Notes: a model not told the origin generated them from the sequence alone. Shown: positions 1 through 12,296, counted from the first letter of the stretch. The stretch is DNA of 57,472 nt from Clostridia bacterium (GCA_017533005.1 JAFXIQ010000030.1:1-57472), one strand, 5' to 3'. Translations and numbers: made by a program.

Positions 1-63
1 ACCTTCGTATTGCTTCTCAAACAAATTAGAAAAATTGACGAGCGTGAAGCAAGAAGAAGATAA
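1..63 (+). CDS. C-terminal end of an upstream gene (partial)
   Basis: The first frame is open from the window edge to a TAA at 61-63 and encodes about 20 residues ending in a basic stretch (KIDEREARRR). A strong hairpin terminator follows 18 bases later, which supports this as the true end of a gene rather than a chance reading. Another frame stays open through the terminator and is less likely. The piece is too short to name a family. Its end resembles the Lys/Arg-rich cytoplasmic tails of other membrane proteins in this window, but that is only a resemblance. Confidence 0.45.
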   Translation, partial: TFVLLLKQIRKIDEREARRR

Positions 64-81
64 CTCTTATGACAAAATATC

Positions 82-109
82 AAAAAGCACTCGAAAGAGT
101 GCTTTTTTT
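82..109 (+). terminator. Rho-independent terminator
   Basis: The stem GCACTC/GAGTGC has a GAAA loop, flanked by five A on the left and seven T on the right. It ends the upstream gene and separates it from the promoter at 165. The A-rich left flank means it could also work on the minus strand. The same stem recurs in the terminator at 9616. Confidence 0.85.
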
Positions 110-164
110 CGTGCAAATAACGTTAGTTCCTTGGAATATTTTGACAGTTACTTCGTACTTGATT

Positions 165-193
165 TTGTCGCGCGCGTGTGTTATAGTTATAAT
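165..193 (+). promoter_or_regulatory. Promoter of the 2201-aa surface protein gene
   Basis: The -35 is TTGTCG (165-170) and the -10 is TATAAT (188-193), with a 17-bp spacer. The spacer starts with CGCGCGTGTG directly after the -35. The same kind of CG-alternating block lies in the spacers of the promoters at 13168 and 39716. A TTGACA at 141-146 has no -10 at the right distance. Confidence 0.7.
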
Positions 194-250
194 GTATAAA
201 TCTAGGAGCAAGCAGAAAGTTTTCTCCTTCATCTAACTTGTAGGTAGATT

Positions 251-3200
251 ATGATTAAAAAGAAATCTTTTTTAGTATTAGTTCTAGCGTTAATTGCAAT
301 GGTTTCCGTGTCCGCTGTTTTTTCTTACGCGGGCGCGAGCGCAGTCGCGAGCGAAAGTGGGCGTGATTACATAAGCGTTTCTACGGAAACGCCTGTTAAC
401 ACCTATTACATCAGTTCCGAAAGCGACTTGGAAGCCTTTTTCAGCACTTGCAACAGTAATAATATGGCAGGGCTAGTAGTGACCGGAACGGCAGATAGTC
501 CACATATAGCAAGAAATAAATGGGTGCTAACCACCGACATTTATATGTCGAGAAAGAGCGCGGAATACGATGCGTTTAGGAATTGGCAAGCTAAATATTT
601 TTGGGGCGAATTTGATGGACAAGGGCACTCAATAGTGGGCTTTGAGATAGATACTATCGCGTTAGAAGAAGCACATCTTAATGATGAAGATATGTTGAGC
701 TTAGATTGCGCGTCGTTCTTTGATTATCTTGGCGATACCGCGTATGTTCACGACATCAACTTTGTTGATGTTAAACTAAAGGCAAATGGTAATGTTTCTT
801 GCAACGAAGGAAACGCAGCTATTGTCGCAAGCACCAACCTAGGTCTTATTGAAAACGTTAAAGTACAAGGCGATATTGAATCAAGGGGCTTTATAGGTGG
901 TATTGCGCTATTAAATCTAGGCACCATAAAAGATTCGCTAGCAATAATCAACGCTACTTGTGAAATCGGGGAAACTACGAGAATAGGTGGCGTAGGCGGT
1001 ATTACTGCGATAAATCATAGTGACCCCAAAGGTTTTTCCGGTGAAAGTGAGTATAAAGACGACGTAACTACGCCCGGACGTATTGAAAATTGTCATTATA
1101 TAATGAATCCACAGAACGACGCTTGTTTAGAAATGGTAAACGGCGTGCCTGCTGTAGGACAATCTTTATATGGTAATGAGACGGCTCCGTCAATTCCTGC
1201 AAACTCCACTTTGAATAGTGAGTTTGCTAACGAAATCGATACTAATAGCACGGGTACGATAGTATATCCTACTGACGCTAACTACGTCAATGATGGTAAA
1301 GTACAAGATTATTTCGACGTTATTTGGGCACTAGAATACTATCTTGAAGACAGCACTAACTACGTTCAAAACAATGAAATCAACCTTTTCAATGCGGAAA
1401 TATCTAATGATAGGAAGGATTATTTAAGGGGCAGTGGTAGTGGAAGATATACGCGTGGCTATCACGGATTCTATAATGCAGAAAAGTCCGGACTAAACGA
1501 TATTGCTACTTACGTAGAAAAGGAAGAAAGCGAGCTATTAACACTCCCTAGCGCAACGGAAACCCTCGCGGGAAGCGGAAGCAAAGAGATTCCTTACTTG
1601 ATAACTTCTATTGCAGATTTAATGAAAGTTAAAGAGATAGAAGTTGATACAGTTAGCCAAAATTATTATTTATTAAAGAATGATTTATGCTTTATCGATT
1701 ATAAAATGCCTGTAGACGGATATTTGATTGATGAATTCAAAGGCGTTTTTGATGGAAATAATAAGGCGATAACGGGATTAAAGAGTACTAGTTTATTCAA
1801 TAAAACGACCACGAGTAACAGCTCTGGAGCTTCTGACCCAATCGTTAAAAATCTCTATCTACGTGGACAAGGCGCACCTAACGGACTACTTGCAAGTGAA
1901 AACAACGGTACGGTTTCTAACGTAACTGTAAACGTTGCTATGGATAGTGACGATGCCGTCGGCTTGGTTGGTACAAACAACAGCTTGATTTTTAGAAGTA
2001 CGGTTTATGCAAGTGGACAAGGTGTTGCAGTTTGTAAGAGCGGTGGTGGTGCGTTAAGATACATTCGTAATATGAGTGATTTGCCCTTTATGACTATGTT
2101 ATATTCCGGAGCAAAGGAATATCTATACAATAATAACGCGAATTGGAATAGTAATGAAACTCCTACAAGTTCGGTAGCTTACGACGGAACGGAGTATTTA
2201 CTTACCGTAGATAGCAAATACGACCTTGTAAAAATTGTAATCGTTGAGGACGGGAAATTATACTACTCGGAAGGTTGGACGTATGCAAAGAATACGGCTT
2301 GGGCTTTCAAGTTAGGTAGTGTTGAAGATATACCCGTTCTCGTTTTCCCAGAGGATAACGTTACCTATAAGTTCGTAACCAAGTTCAGTGGTGGTGGTGA
2401 AGATGGCGAAATATTCGGCTACGAAGGATATTTCAGAGAAGAATTTATGTTTTCCACGCTATCACGAGAGGGAGATGCTTGGATAGACGTAAGCGACGAT
2501 AACGATTTCGGTTACGAAATCAAAGATGATACCATAGAAGAAGACCCACTAGAAATTCGTGCTAACGTTTCTTATGATATCACCGCAACAAATCCCGACG
2601 GATTGATGTTCGTTTATGAAGGAATAGCGACTGACGATGAGCGTTTAACCAATAATCATTCGCCTAGACCTATCAGCTTCGAAGCTATCAATTATATGGC
2701 GAGAAGAAAGCTAGGCGTAGAGTTTAACGACATTATAGACGGATTGGGACTTAAGCTACAATGGTCATTCAAAGAAATAGGCGCAAGTAGTGCTAGCGCG
2801 ATACCTTCTAGCGATAAATACGCTAATCGTGGAGAAGGAACTTATTACTTCGAACTACCTTACAACGATTACGCAGATTGTAGGGGCAGTATCGTAATGG
2901 AAATCGTTGACGGCGTTTATATCGGAAGATTTAAGTCGCAAACCACGATTTTTGCTGTAAATCTTGATGAAAAGGCAGAGGCCTTAGGCGTTAAGATTGA
3001 GGGTACTACGCTTACTTATTCTTGTGACGGAGTGCCTTACGACAACAAATACGCATTGAAGGCAGGCACTTACGTTATGAGTGCTAGCATTGACGCGACT
3101 GAAACGAATACAGCAAGTAGTGCAATTGCAGTTTACAGAATAGAAAAGGGTATTCTCGACGTCTATGAAGACGAAGAAAAGACTAAATTTAGAAAGGTTT

Positions 3201-6200
3201 ATTCTTCAATAGGAGGTAACGAAAATACTCCTGAAAACCCAACCCCACATATTTATAACGGCGAAAGTTACGACCCCACCGATTTTACTATGGTAGATTA
3301 CTATCTACCCGGAATGACGGTAGAAGTACTTAAAGTTATGTGGACTAGCCCAAACGGTATAACAGAAGGTCAAATAGTTACAGAATACAAAAACGCCGGC
3401 AAATATACCTTTACGTTAAGGTTCAATAGGGATAACTACAACTATGTTGACGTTAGCGGTGTAGAATTCTATATTGCACCTAAAAATATAGAGATTTCTG
3501 CAAATATTGCTGAATTAAACAAACAAATTAGCTATGGTAGCGCGTGTCCGGAAGTTACTATGTCCAAAGACGGCGTTATTGACGGCGACCAAATAACCGG
3601 TTATGAAGTAAAAACAGACTACGTACCGTTTGAATCAGGTATAGGTACTTATGAAGTATCGTATCAAGCAGTATCAAAAACTAACTCTAACTACAACGTA
3701 GTTGTAAATAATTCGACTAGTTTTGAAGTAGTTAAGGCAGATTTCGACGTAAGTAAAGCGTTAGAAGATATGACGGTTACCTACGACGGAAGTGCACGCT
3801 CTTTGGTCGCAGATACGACGGCAATAGCTATGCCTACGGGGGATAATGGAAGTTACGAATATGCTCTTGAGTATTCGTTAGGGGATACTAAACAAAGCGA
3901 GCCTATTAGTCTAACCGACGCAGGTGTTTATGAGATAACTTTGAGCGTAACTGCTAGCGAAAACTACAACGTAGCAAAGGTAACGAAAACGCTCACAATT
4001 AACCGCTTAGAAATAAAAATTATCGCAAAGAGTAAGGAAATAATGTTCGGTGAAGCAGTAACCGGACTCACCTATACCGCTGTTAAATTCGCGGATGATT
4101 CGGGCGATTATACTAGCGAAATAAGCTCGGGAATTACGCTCAACGTCAAAGATTACGTAATGGGCGAAGCCGGTACGTTAAACGAAGAGAAAACCGCATA
4201 TTTGTACGTCATAGAAGTAACTATGACTGCTGGAAATTACGGCACAAATTACTTCTTGAAAGCTAGCGAAAGCGGTACGCTTACGGTAAACAAACATACT
4301 CCACAAGCAACTTTAACTAACGACATATTCGTTTACGACGGAAATACTATCGACAGTAGAATTGCTTTTACTGATGATGCAACTTACGACGTAATTGGTT
4401 GGTGTTCAGTTAAAAACAACGTTGAAACGGCTTTAGAATCGGCGCCTAAAAATGCAAATAACGGCGAAAAATACAGATTATACGTTAGCGTTTCTAGCAG
4501 TGCAAAATACGTAGCTCTATCGGAGGCTTATGTCGATTTCTATATTGAAAAGGCTGATTTAACGAGCGTTATTTACTTGAAATATAATAGTGGTTCGATT
4601 AACGGCATCGTTAACGAAAATGGTACGAGCGTTATTTATAACGGCGAAGACTACGTGCTTACGGTAGATGAATCAACGCTTCCTGCAGGCGAAAGATTCG
4701 TAGTTCAATATCAAATAGGCACGCCTATGGTAGAAAAGTTGGCAATTAAGGACGTTGGAAGTATCGAAAACTTCTCGATTTCTTTGATGGGTAACGGAAA
4801 CTATAAGATTTGGAAGAAAGAGTATACGAGCTTTAGCGTAACACCTAAAACTATAGGCGTTAAATTCGATAATAATAACGCACAATACACTTCTCTCGCT
4901 ATAACACCGATTATCTCACTCGCAGACGGTTATAGCATATTCGATAACGATTCAGTAGATTTCAGCTACGTGGTTGAAGGTAATAAAGAAATACTACTTC
5001 CCGATGCGTATACGCTAATCATTAGCAGTATGAACGACAACTACGTCGTTGAAAACAACAACGCTTGCGAATTAGAGTTCGAAGTAACTTATGCAACGGT
5101 AGAAGTAGACCTTAATAACGTTCAAGACTTTGAATTTGTCTATAGAGATACTTTCACCAAGGTCGGCAATAGATATTCTTTCAAAAAGCCTATTCGCGTT
5201 ACGATGGGTGGTGTTGAAAGTGAACAAGAATTGAGCTTTATCATTGATAGCACTTCGGCGATTTTGAACGTGGGTGATTACAACGTTCATAGCATTCTTG
5301 ATGCAATGAAAGATGAAGTCAAACTTGCCGAGTTTAGCGTCGTAAACAAGGAAAATAAGGTCAAAATTGTGCCTAGAGCATTGACTTTTGAATGGGAACT
5401 CGACGATAGCTACGTTTATTCGGGCGAAGTTCTTCAATATATGGAACAATACGACAATAGTAAGATTACACCCGTAGGAATCAACGCTAAAGACCCGTAT
5501 ACGATTAGCTTTACGCCAAATATAACACCGAAAAACGTTGGCGAATACACCTTTACGGCAACGCTAGACGCTTCTTATACCAATAACTATTACATTGCCT
5601 CTGCCACAACTAAAGTTGTTATTATTACACCTGCAGAGCTTGAAGTTGGCGTGGGCGGTAAAACGATTAAAGTCGCTTCACAAGTTCCTACGGACTTCGA
5701 AGTGAACTATCCTAATCTGGACAAGGGGGTTCTTGGTAACGATACCCTTGAATATAGCTTCTCAACGACTTATACGGCAAATAGCCCGAAAGGAAGCTAC
5801 GACGTTAACGTTGCTATTACGGATAGAAACTATACTTTAACAAAAGTAACGAGTAAAGAACTAGTTGTAGAAAACTACGCTTTCGACGGCGTTACGGTAG
5901 GGGCTACGACGGCAACTTATAACGGCGAAAGAATACCCGTTGAATTAAATAATTTGCCCACAGGTACAAGCGTGCAATATTCAAACGATATTATCAATGC
6001 GGGAACACATAACGTTACGCTCACGCTAACACATCCACATTACGACACCCGCGAAATCCCCGTTGAGTTTGTAGTTCAAAAAGGTACGCCTTTAGTAGTT
6101 CCATCTACGGATACCTTGCGCGTTAAACTTGTTAAAGACTTTGTGCTAACTAGCGAGCAAATCATTGCTTCGGCAACCTTTAATTCACAAGCAATTATCG

Positions 6201-6856
6201 GCACTTACAGCTATCAAGAAGGTACTATGCTCGAGCTAGGCGTTAAGAGCTATACATTCACTTTTACTCCTGACAATGCTAACTTAAACGTTGTCGGTGG
6301 ACTACAAATGATGATTGAAGGCTATATCGAACAACAAGACATCATATTTGATTACGGTCAAAATAATGAAGACGTTTCCTCTAGCGTAGTAGGCGATACC
6401 ATCAAGATAGAAGCAACGGATAGCTACGAAATTACACTCGATTTCGTAAACAAAGACGATTATATGGGCCTTGTTATTATGTACGTAAACGGCACGCCTA
6501 ACCTTTCCGGATACTACGTTTGCGAAGAAGATGAAGAAGTAACTATAGAATACAAAGTAGGCGAAACCGTGCTATATTCACAAAGATTCTCTGTTAAAAT
6601 CAACAAATCGACCGTGGAGGAACCGGACGTTCCGTCCACACCGAATACCCCCACTAATCCCACTCCCGATAATGGTGAAGTGAACAATGGTGGTGGTGAA
6701 ATTAACGTAGAAGTCAGTGAAGAGAGCAAGCAAAAACTGATTATTATAGGCTGTTCAGTTGGTGGTGGTGTGGTTTTGATTGCTGTAATAATAGTAGTCA
6801 TTGTAGTGCTACACAAAAAGAAAAATAAAGAATCCACCCCAGACAAAAAAATATAG
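251..6856 (+). CDS. Giant membrane-anchored GLUG/MBG-repeat surface protein
   Basis: A 2201-residue exported protein. It begins with a signal peptide (KKK, then a hydrophobic core to about residue 25). Two GLUG-like regions follow at about 100-270 and 450-640, with GQGHSIVG- and FDGNNKAITG-type turns as in secreted beta-helix folds. From about 1040 to 2060 there are tandem MBG-type beta-sandwich repeats of about 80 residues with the usual YxG...Y.V and AGxY features. A Pro/Thr linker (about 2120-2150) leads to one transmembrane helix (about 2163-2187) and a lysine-rich tail. No LPXTG motif is present. The role is probably adhesive or structural at the cell surface; the ligand cannot be told. 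Its TAG stop abuts the region of the next start, so the two genes are probably cotranscribed. Confidence 0.85.
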   Translation: MIKKKSFLVLVLALIAMVSVSAVFSYAGASAVASESGRDYISVSTETPVNTYYISSESDLEAFFSTCNSNNMAGLVVTGTADSPHIARNKWVLTTDIYMSRKSAEYDAFRNWQAKYFWGEFDGQGHSIVGFEIDTIALEEAHLNDEDMLSLDCASFFDYLGDTAYVHDINFVDVKLKANGNVSCNEGNAAIVASTNLGLIENVKVQGDIESRGFIGGIALLNLGTIKDSLAIINATCEIGETTRIGGVGGITAINHSDPKGFSGESEYKDDVTTPGRIENCHYIMNPQNDACLEMVNGVPAVGQSLYGNETAPSIPANSTLNSEFANEIDTNSTGTIVYPTDANYVNDGKVQDYFDVIWALEYYLEDSTNYVQNNEINLFNAEISNDRKDYLRGSGSGRYTRGYHGFYNAEKSGLNDIATYVEKEESELLTLPSATETLAGSGSKEIPYLITSIADLMKVKEIEVDTVSQNYYLLKNDLCFIDYKMPVDGYLIDEFKGVFDGNNKAITGLKSTSLFNKTTTSNSSGASDPIVKNLYLRGQGAPNGLLASENNGTVSNVTVNVAMDSDDAVGLVGTNNSLIFRSTVYASGQGVAVCKSGGGALRYIRNMSDLPFMTMLYSGAKEYLYNNNANWNSNETPTSSVAYDGTEYLLTVDSKYDLVKIVIVEDGKLYYSEGWTYAKNTAWAFKLGSVEDIPVLVFPEDNVTYKFVTKFSGGGEDGEIFGYEGYFREEFMFSTLSREGDAWIDVSDDNDFGYEIKDDTIEEDPLEIRANVSYDITATNPDGLMFVYEGIATDDERLTNNHSPRPISFEAINYMARRKLGVEFNDIIDGLGLKLQWSFKEIGASSASAIPSSDKYANRGEGTYYFELPYNDYADCRGSIVMEIVDGVYIGRFKSQTTIFAVNLDEKAEALGVKIEGTTLTYSCDGVPYDNKYALKAGTYVMSASIDATETNTASSAIAVYRIEKGILDVYEDEEKTKFRKVYSSIGGNENTPENPTPHIYNGESYDPTDFTMVDYYLPGMTVEVLKVMWTSPNGITEGQIVTEYKNAGKYTFTLRFNRDNYNYVDVSGVEFYIAPKNIEISANIAELNKQISYGSACPEVTMSKDGVIDGDQITGYEVKTDYVPFESGIGTYEVSYQAVSKTNSNYNVVVNNSTSFEVVKADFDVSKALEDMTVTYDGSARSLVADTTAIAMPTGDNGSYEYALEYSLGDTKQSEPISLTDAGVYEITLSVTASENYNVAKVTKTLTINRLEIKIIAKSKEIMFGEAVTGLTYTAVKFADDSGDYTSEISSGITLNVKDYVMGEAGTLNEEKTAYLYVIEVTMTAGNYGTNYFLKASESGTLTVNKHTPQATLTNDIFVYDGNTIDSRIAFTDDATYDVIGWCSVKNNVETALESAPKNANNGEKYRLYVSVSSSAKYVALSEAYVDFYIEKADLTSVIYLKYNSGSINGIVNENGTSVIYNGEDYVLTVDESTLPAGERFVVQYQIGTPMVEKLAIKDVGSIENFSISLMGNGNYKIWKKEYTSFSVTPKTIGVKFDNNNAQYTSLAITPIISLADGYSIFDNDSVDFSYVVEGNKEILLPDAYTLIISSMNDNYVVENNNACELEFEVTYATVEVDLNNVQDFEFVYRDTFTKVGNRYSFKKPIRVTMGGVESEQELSFIIDSTSAILNVGDYNVHSILDAMKDEVKLAEFSVVNKENKVKIVPRALTFEWELDDSYVYSGEVLQYMEQYDNSKITPVGINAKDPYTISFTPNITPKNVGEYTFTATLDASYTNNYYIASATTKVVIITPAELEVGVGGKTIKVASQVPTDFEVNYPNLDKGVLGNDTLEYSFSTTYTANSPKGSYDVNVAITDRNYTLTKVTSKELVVENYAFDGVTVGATTATYNGERIPVELNNLPTGTSVQYSNDIINAGTHNVTLTLTHPHYDTREIPVEFVVQKGTPLVVPSTDTLRVKLVKDFVLTSEQIIASATFNSQAIIGTYSYQEGTMLELGVKSYTFTFTPDNANLNVVGGLQMMIEGYIEQQDIIFDYGQNNEDVSSSVVGDTIKIEATDSYEITLDFVNKDDYMGLVIMYVNGTPNLSGYYVCEEDEEVTIEYKVGETVLYSQRFSVKINKSTVEEPDVPSTPNTPTNPTPDNGEVNNGGGEINVEVSEESKQKLIIIGCSVGGGVVLIAVIIVVIVVLHKKKNKESTPDKKI

Positions 6857-6868
6857 ATGGAAGGTATT

Positions 6869-9595
6869 ATGAGAAAAAAATTACTAGTCGTTCTAGGCAT
6901 AGTCTTAATCGCACTGATGCTAGTTGCTTGTGACGCAGGTGCGTCTAACAACGGGGATAAGGGGCCCGTTATGCCTACGTTATCATCGATAGACGTTAAG
7001 TGTTTGTCTGACCCAAAATTAGCGCCTGAAGACGCGCCTGTTTGCCTTACGTTAGTAAAAGACAAATGTGAAACAATTGCGCTTATTTTGAATTTTGATA
7101 ATCCTTCTAAACTAGATATACTCGAATTCACAATCAACGACGTTAAGTATGCAAAAGAGAAGTTTGCAGAAGAGTCAACGACTAGTAAAATCATAATCGA
7201 AGATTATAAAATAGACCAAACGTCCGGAGACTTTAGTATCAAGGTAAAAGACGTCTATTATAGGACTTCAACTGAAACCAAACTCGTTACCGGATTAAAG
7301 AATAACGTTAAGAACTTCCGTATCAATCCCACATTTAAAATCACGCTAGATTACTCTATGGGAAGAATAGACGTTGGACGTGACCCCATAGAAATAGGCG
7401 ATAATGTCTTTATGGAAAAAATAGCTCTACCCGGGGAATTTATGATGAATAACGTCGCCTCGAACGGCTATGGGCATGCTGGTTGGCTTTTCTCTGGTTG
7501 GTGGACCGAAAAAGGCGGTAAGGGTACCCAATATTCGAATAGCGATGATTATAAGTTCTATACTGATATGACTTTTTACGCATATTACGAGCGCCCGTTC
7601 ACGTATAAAATTTTAGGGGAAGAAGGCTCTAAATATGCCGTTATAGACGGTACTACAAAGAAAGGCGAGAGCGCTAGCACCATTCTAATTCCCGATACGC
7701 TAGATGGTGTTCCCGTTACTGAAATAGGCGCGAACGCATTCGAAAAATGTAAAAATAAAGTATCCTTTACAATACCTAATTCCGTTGAAAAAATCGGCAA
7801 ATTTGCCTTTGCGAACAAGAAGAATATATCTATAAATCTTGCTAACGTTCGTGAAATCGGCGAGAGTGCGTTCGAGGGTTGCGACTATATTAATATCGCT
7901 GAAAAAGGCCTACCATCATCATTGAAAGTTATCGGAAAAAGAGCCTTTGCTCATACGCAATGGGAAGAAACAAAAGTGTATAACTACGAAGGTAACGTAA
8001 ACGGTACTTTCTATAATACGTTGGTTATTCCCGCAACGCTAGAAAAGCTTGGCAACTACGCTTTTTCTGGTAGCCTTTTCAAAAAGGTATGGTTTATGGA
8101 AGGTAGCTTGATTGAATGGGATGACGAGCATAAAGATGGTGAAGATGCTACCGAGTTCGAGGGCGAATACGCTTTTGCGTATAACGACGCTTTGAAACAG
8201 TTTTGGTCGGGCGCTAAATTTAAGGCGACGACAACGGAAATGACTTACGATTGCAACGGAATAGCCACCATTCCAAGATATGCTTTTTACAACTGCAAAA
8301 ATTTAGACTCCGATTCCAGCAAATCTGGCGCAGGTGTTAAACTTCTTGAAGGTTTGGTAGTAATCAGAGAAGGAGCGTTCGCTTCAAGAGCTTCTGACGT
8401 GTCTTCCGGAATGAATTTATTCACGAGAGTGGTTTTCCCATCAACTGTTAGATATATCGGCAAAGAAGCTTTCATTAACGCTAGCCTAGTTAACGGTGTA
8501 GACTTTTCTAAATGCGTTAACGGTGTTACGCTCGACGCGTGGTGCTTCTCTAACACTAAATTCAAAGAGATAGAAATACCTAAGGTGTTGACGTATGGCG
8601 ATGCACCTTTCTGGGGGAACGTTTGGTTGGAATCCGTCTACATCAACAACACAGATTACATACCAACTTGTAAGGAAGTTACCGCAGGTACGGCAACTTC
8701 TAGATACGTTAAATACTACGTTAGCGATAACCTTTTGCACAAATATAGAAGCGACTTTACCTGGGCAACTGAATACGGCGACAGCATACTATCTAGTAGC
8801 AACATCATAACGCTAGCAGATATCAAATTCTCTTTTGACGTAGTAGGTTCGGAAACCATTGGTAGCAACGTATACAACTACGTAAATCTTACGCACGTAT
8901 TTGACCACAGTAAAACGAATATAACCGTACCTAGCGAATTTTATACGAACGGAAGAACGCATTACGTAACGCAAATCGGTTCGTTTTGTATGAATGAAAA
9001 AGTAACGACAATTAACTTGCCGTCAACGATTAAAGTTATTAATGATAACGCCTTCGTTGGTACTGAATCACTGACAAGTGTAAACTGGAGCGATTTAACG
9101 TCCCTAGAAAAGATAGGGGAACGTGCCTTTATGAGTACGTCGATAGTTAGCTTCACGTCTACGTCAAGTTTGCGCGAAATAGGAGGACAAGCATTCCATA
9201 ATTGTAATAGCTTAACAAAAGTTGCACTCATCGAAGCTAGTAATATGAAGGTGGGAATTTCGGCGTTCAGCGATTGCGATTATCTACGTACGGTGACGCT
9301 TTCTCATAACGTTTTGAATCTAGGTAGCTACGCTTTTGCTAACAACGTTAGATTAGAAAGCATCTATATGGAACACGGCAATTTGCCGACGTATCCGGTA
9401 GGTGATAGCGTTAAACAAAGCCCCTTCATAAACGATGATAAAGCAACAGTTTATTTCAACAGAGAAAGCGCATACAACACGTTTAAGGATACCTATCAAG
9501 GCGTTTCAGATTCCTCAGGTGTTAAATTTGGTAAATGTCTATGGGTAGACGGCGAGCCTGATTTAACAACGAAAACAACCGATTGTACGTGGTAA
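6869..9595 (+). CDS. BspA-like leucine-rich-repeat surface lipoprotein
   Basis: The start at 6869 is chosen because GGAAGG lies just upstream and it gives a clean lipoprotein signal (MRKKLL..., lipobox LVAC at about residues 20-23). An upstream ATG at 6857 would add four residues and remove the ribosome site. After a non-repetitive domain (to about 150), residues 160-245 look like an InlB-type B repeat (the FSGWWTEKGG...FYAYYE pattern). The rest is LRR_5/BspA-type repeats with the AF..C..L..V.IP..V..IG pattern, ending with a Cys-rich tail. BspA-like proteins of gut and oral bacteria bind host matrix or other cells, so adhesion is the likely role. It is the second gene of the unit starting at 251. 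Confidence 0.85.
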   Translation: MRKKLLVVLGIVLIALMLVACDAGASNNGDKGPVMPTLSSIDVKCLSDPKLAPEDAPVCLTLVKDKCETIALILNFDNPSKLDILEFTINDVKYAKEKFAEESTTSKIIIEDYKIDQTSGDFSIKVKDVYYRTSTETKLVTGLKNNVKNFRINPTFKITLDYSMGRIDVGRDPIEIGDNVFMEKIALPGEFMMNNVASNGYGHAGWLFSGWWTEKGGKGTQYSNSDDYKFYTDMTFYAYYERPFTYKILGEEGSKYAVIDGTTKKGESASTILIPDTLDGVPVTEIGANAFEKCKNKVSFTIPNSVEKIGKFAFANKKNISINLANVREIGESAFEGCDYINIAEKGLPSSLKVIGKRAFAHTQWEETKVYNYEGNVNGTFYNTLVIPATLEKLGNYAFSGSLFKKVWFMEGSLIEWDDEHKDGEDATEFEGEYAFAYNDALKQFWSGAKFKATTTEMTYDCNGIATIPRYAFYNCKNLDSDSSKSGAGVKLLEGLVVIREGAFASRASDVSSGMNLFTRVVFPSTVRYIGKEAFINASLVNGVDFSKCVNGVTLDAWCFSNTKFKEIEIPKVLTYGDAPFWGNVWLESVYINNTDYIPTCKEVTAGTATSRYVKYYVSDNLLHKYRSDFTWATEYGDSILSSSNIITLADIKFSFDVVGSETIGSNVYNYVNLTHVFDHSKTNITVPSEFYTNGRTHYVTQIGSFCMNEKVTTINLPSTIKVINDNAFVGTESLTSVNWSDLTSLEKIGERAFMSTSIVSFTSTSSLREIGGQAFHNCNSLTKVALIEASNMKVGISAFSDCDYLRTVTLSHNVLNLGSYAFANNVRLESIYMEHGNLPTYPVGDSVKQSPFINDDKATVYFNRESAYNTFKDTYQGVSDSSGVKFGKCLWVDGEPDLTTKTTDCTW

Positions 9596-9615
9596 ATTAG
9601 GGTTTTTACATAAAT

Positions 9616-9644
9616 AAAAAAGCACTCCGAAGAGTGCTTTTTTT
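9616..9644. terminator. Bidirectional terminator between the LRR lipoprotein gene and groEL
   Basis: The stem AGCACTC/GAGTGCT with a CGAA loop is flanked by A on the left and T on the right, so it can end transcription from both converging genes. The stem is essentially the same as at 82-109. Confidence 0.88.
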
Positions 9645-9656
9645 GTTGTATAAATT

Positions 9657-11574
<1,918 letters not shown>

Positions 11575-11606
11575 GCCATATACCTCCGTGTTAGGTTAAA
11601 TTTAAT

Positions 11607-11633
11607 TTAGCAGTCGCAACCTGCGAGTGCTAA
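11607..11633 (-). promoter_or_regulatory. CIRCE operator (HrcA binding site)
   Basis: The inverted repeat reads TTAGCAGTC, nine bases, GAGTGCTAA on the plus strand. The consensus is TTAGCACTC-N9-GAGTGCTAA, so one base differs. It sits between the groES promoter and start codon, the standard place for HrcA repression of heat-shock chaperonin genes in Gram-positive bacteria. Confidence 0.95.
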
Positions 11634-11640
11634 TGTTTGC

Positions 11641-11669
11641 ATTATAGCATAGGGGAGTTTGTATTGCAA
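11641..11669 (-). promoter_or_regulatory. groES-groEL promoter
   Basis: Read on the minus strand, the -35 is TTGCAA (11669-11664) and the -10 is TATAAT (11646-11641), 17 bp apart. It is a housekeeping-type promoter immediately upstream of the CIRCE element. Confidence 0.85.
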
Positions 11670-11731
11670 GTAAAAGGGGAAATAAATTTGCAAATTTTTT
11701 GTCGACATATATAATAAATTCGCACGCCTAC

Positions 11732-11760
11732 TTGAAAAACTACCTCATATATGCTATCAT
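11732..11760 (+). promoter_or_regulatory. Promoter of the dCMP deaminase gene
   Basis: The -35 is TTGAAA (11732-11737) and the -10 is TATCAT (11755-11760), with a 17-bp spacer. It lies 26 bases before the chosen start codon, which makes the nearer ATG at 11787 the only reasonable start. Confidence 0.7.
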
Positions 11761-11786
11761 ATAGAAAAACAAATTGGAGAATTACT

Positions 11787-12242
11787 ATGGATAAATGGGA
11801 TGCTAGATTTATGGAAATGGCTTATACGGTAAGCAACTGGTCTTCTTGTTACAAAGAAAACAGACAAGTCGGTGCCGTTGTTGTAAGGGACAAGAGAATA
11901 CTTACTACGGGTTATAACGGAGCTGGTGCAGGCATTAAGAGCTGTAAAGAAAGAGGTGAATGTATAAGACAAATTAAAGGCATCGCATCGGGCACTTGCC
12001 ACGAGATTTGTTATGCTGTTCACGCTGAACAAAACGCTATCATTCAAGCTGCAAAAATTGGTGTTTCTCTAGAGGGAGCTACTCTTTATTGTACGCATCA
12101 ACCCTGCTCTATTTGTGCAAAAATGATTATAAATAGTGGTATTAAACGCGTAATTTACGACCAAGGTTATCCTGATGAATTTAGTATGGAAATGTTCACG
12201 GAAGCAGGTCTAGAAGTAGTTAAATTCGAAACGCTTAAATAA
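11787..12242 (+). CDS. comEB: Deoxycytidylate (dCMP) deaminase, ComEB type
   Basis: A 151-residue zinc enzyme that deaminates dCMP to dUMP, feeding thymidylate synthesis in the cytosol. The catalytic HAE motif is at 79-81 (zinc His and proton-shuttle Glu) and the PCSIC zinc motif at 106-110. The Cys/His-rich insert between about 53 and 75 (CKERGEC...GTCHEICYAVHAE) is typical of dCMP deaminases of the ComEB family. The start at 11787 has TTGGAG seven bases upstream; an ATG at 11751 lies within the promoter. The gene is monocistronic between its own promoter and a terminator. Despite the family name, no other competence gene is nearby. Confidence 0.93.
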   Translation: MDKWDARFMEMAYTVSNWSSCYKENRQVGAVVVRDKRILTTGYNGAGAGIKSCKERGECIRQIKGIASGTCHEICYAVHAEQNAIIQAAKIGVSLEGATLYCTHQPCSICAKMIINSGIKRVIYDQGYPDEFSMEMFTEAGLEVVKFETLK

Positions 12243-12268
12243 TTTATCCATATTATAACCAACGTTGT

Positions 12269-12296
12269 AACGCCTAGCTAGTTCTAGGCGTTTTTT
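12269..12296. terminator. Terminator between the convergent deaminase and SPOR-like genes
   Basis: The stem AACGCCTAG/CTAGGCGTT with a six-base loop is followed by six T on the plus strand. It ends the deaminase transcript. The following minus-strand gene ends within its T run. Confidence 0.85.

Noticed and set aside
6514-7194. A 226-aa minus-strand open frame
   Set aside because: It is antisense to two well-supported genes, Ser/Thr-rich and low in complexity, without ribosome site or family pattern.
12269-12296. A second start or small RNA between deaminase and SPOR-like genes
   Set aside because: The sequence is explained fully by a terminator hairpin with T run.
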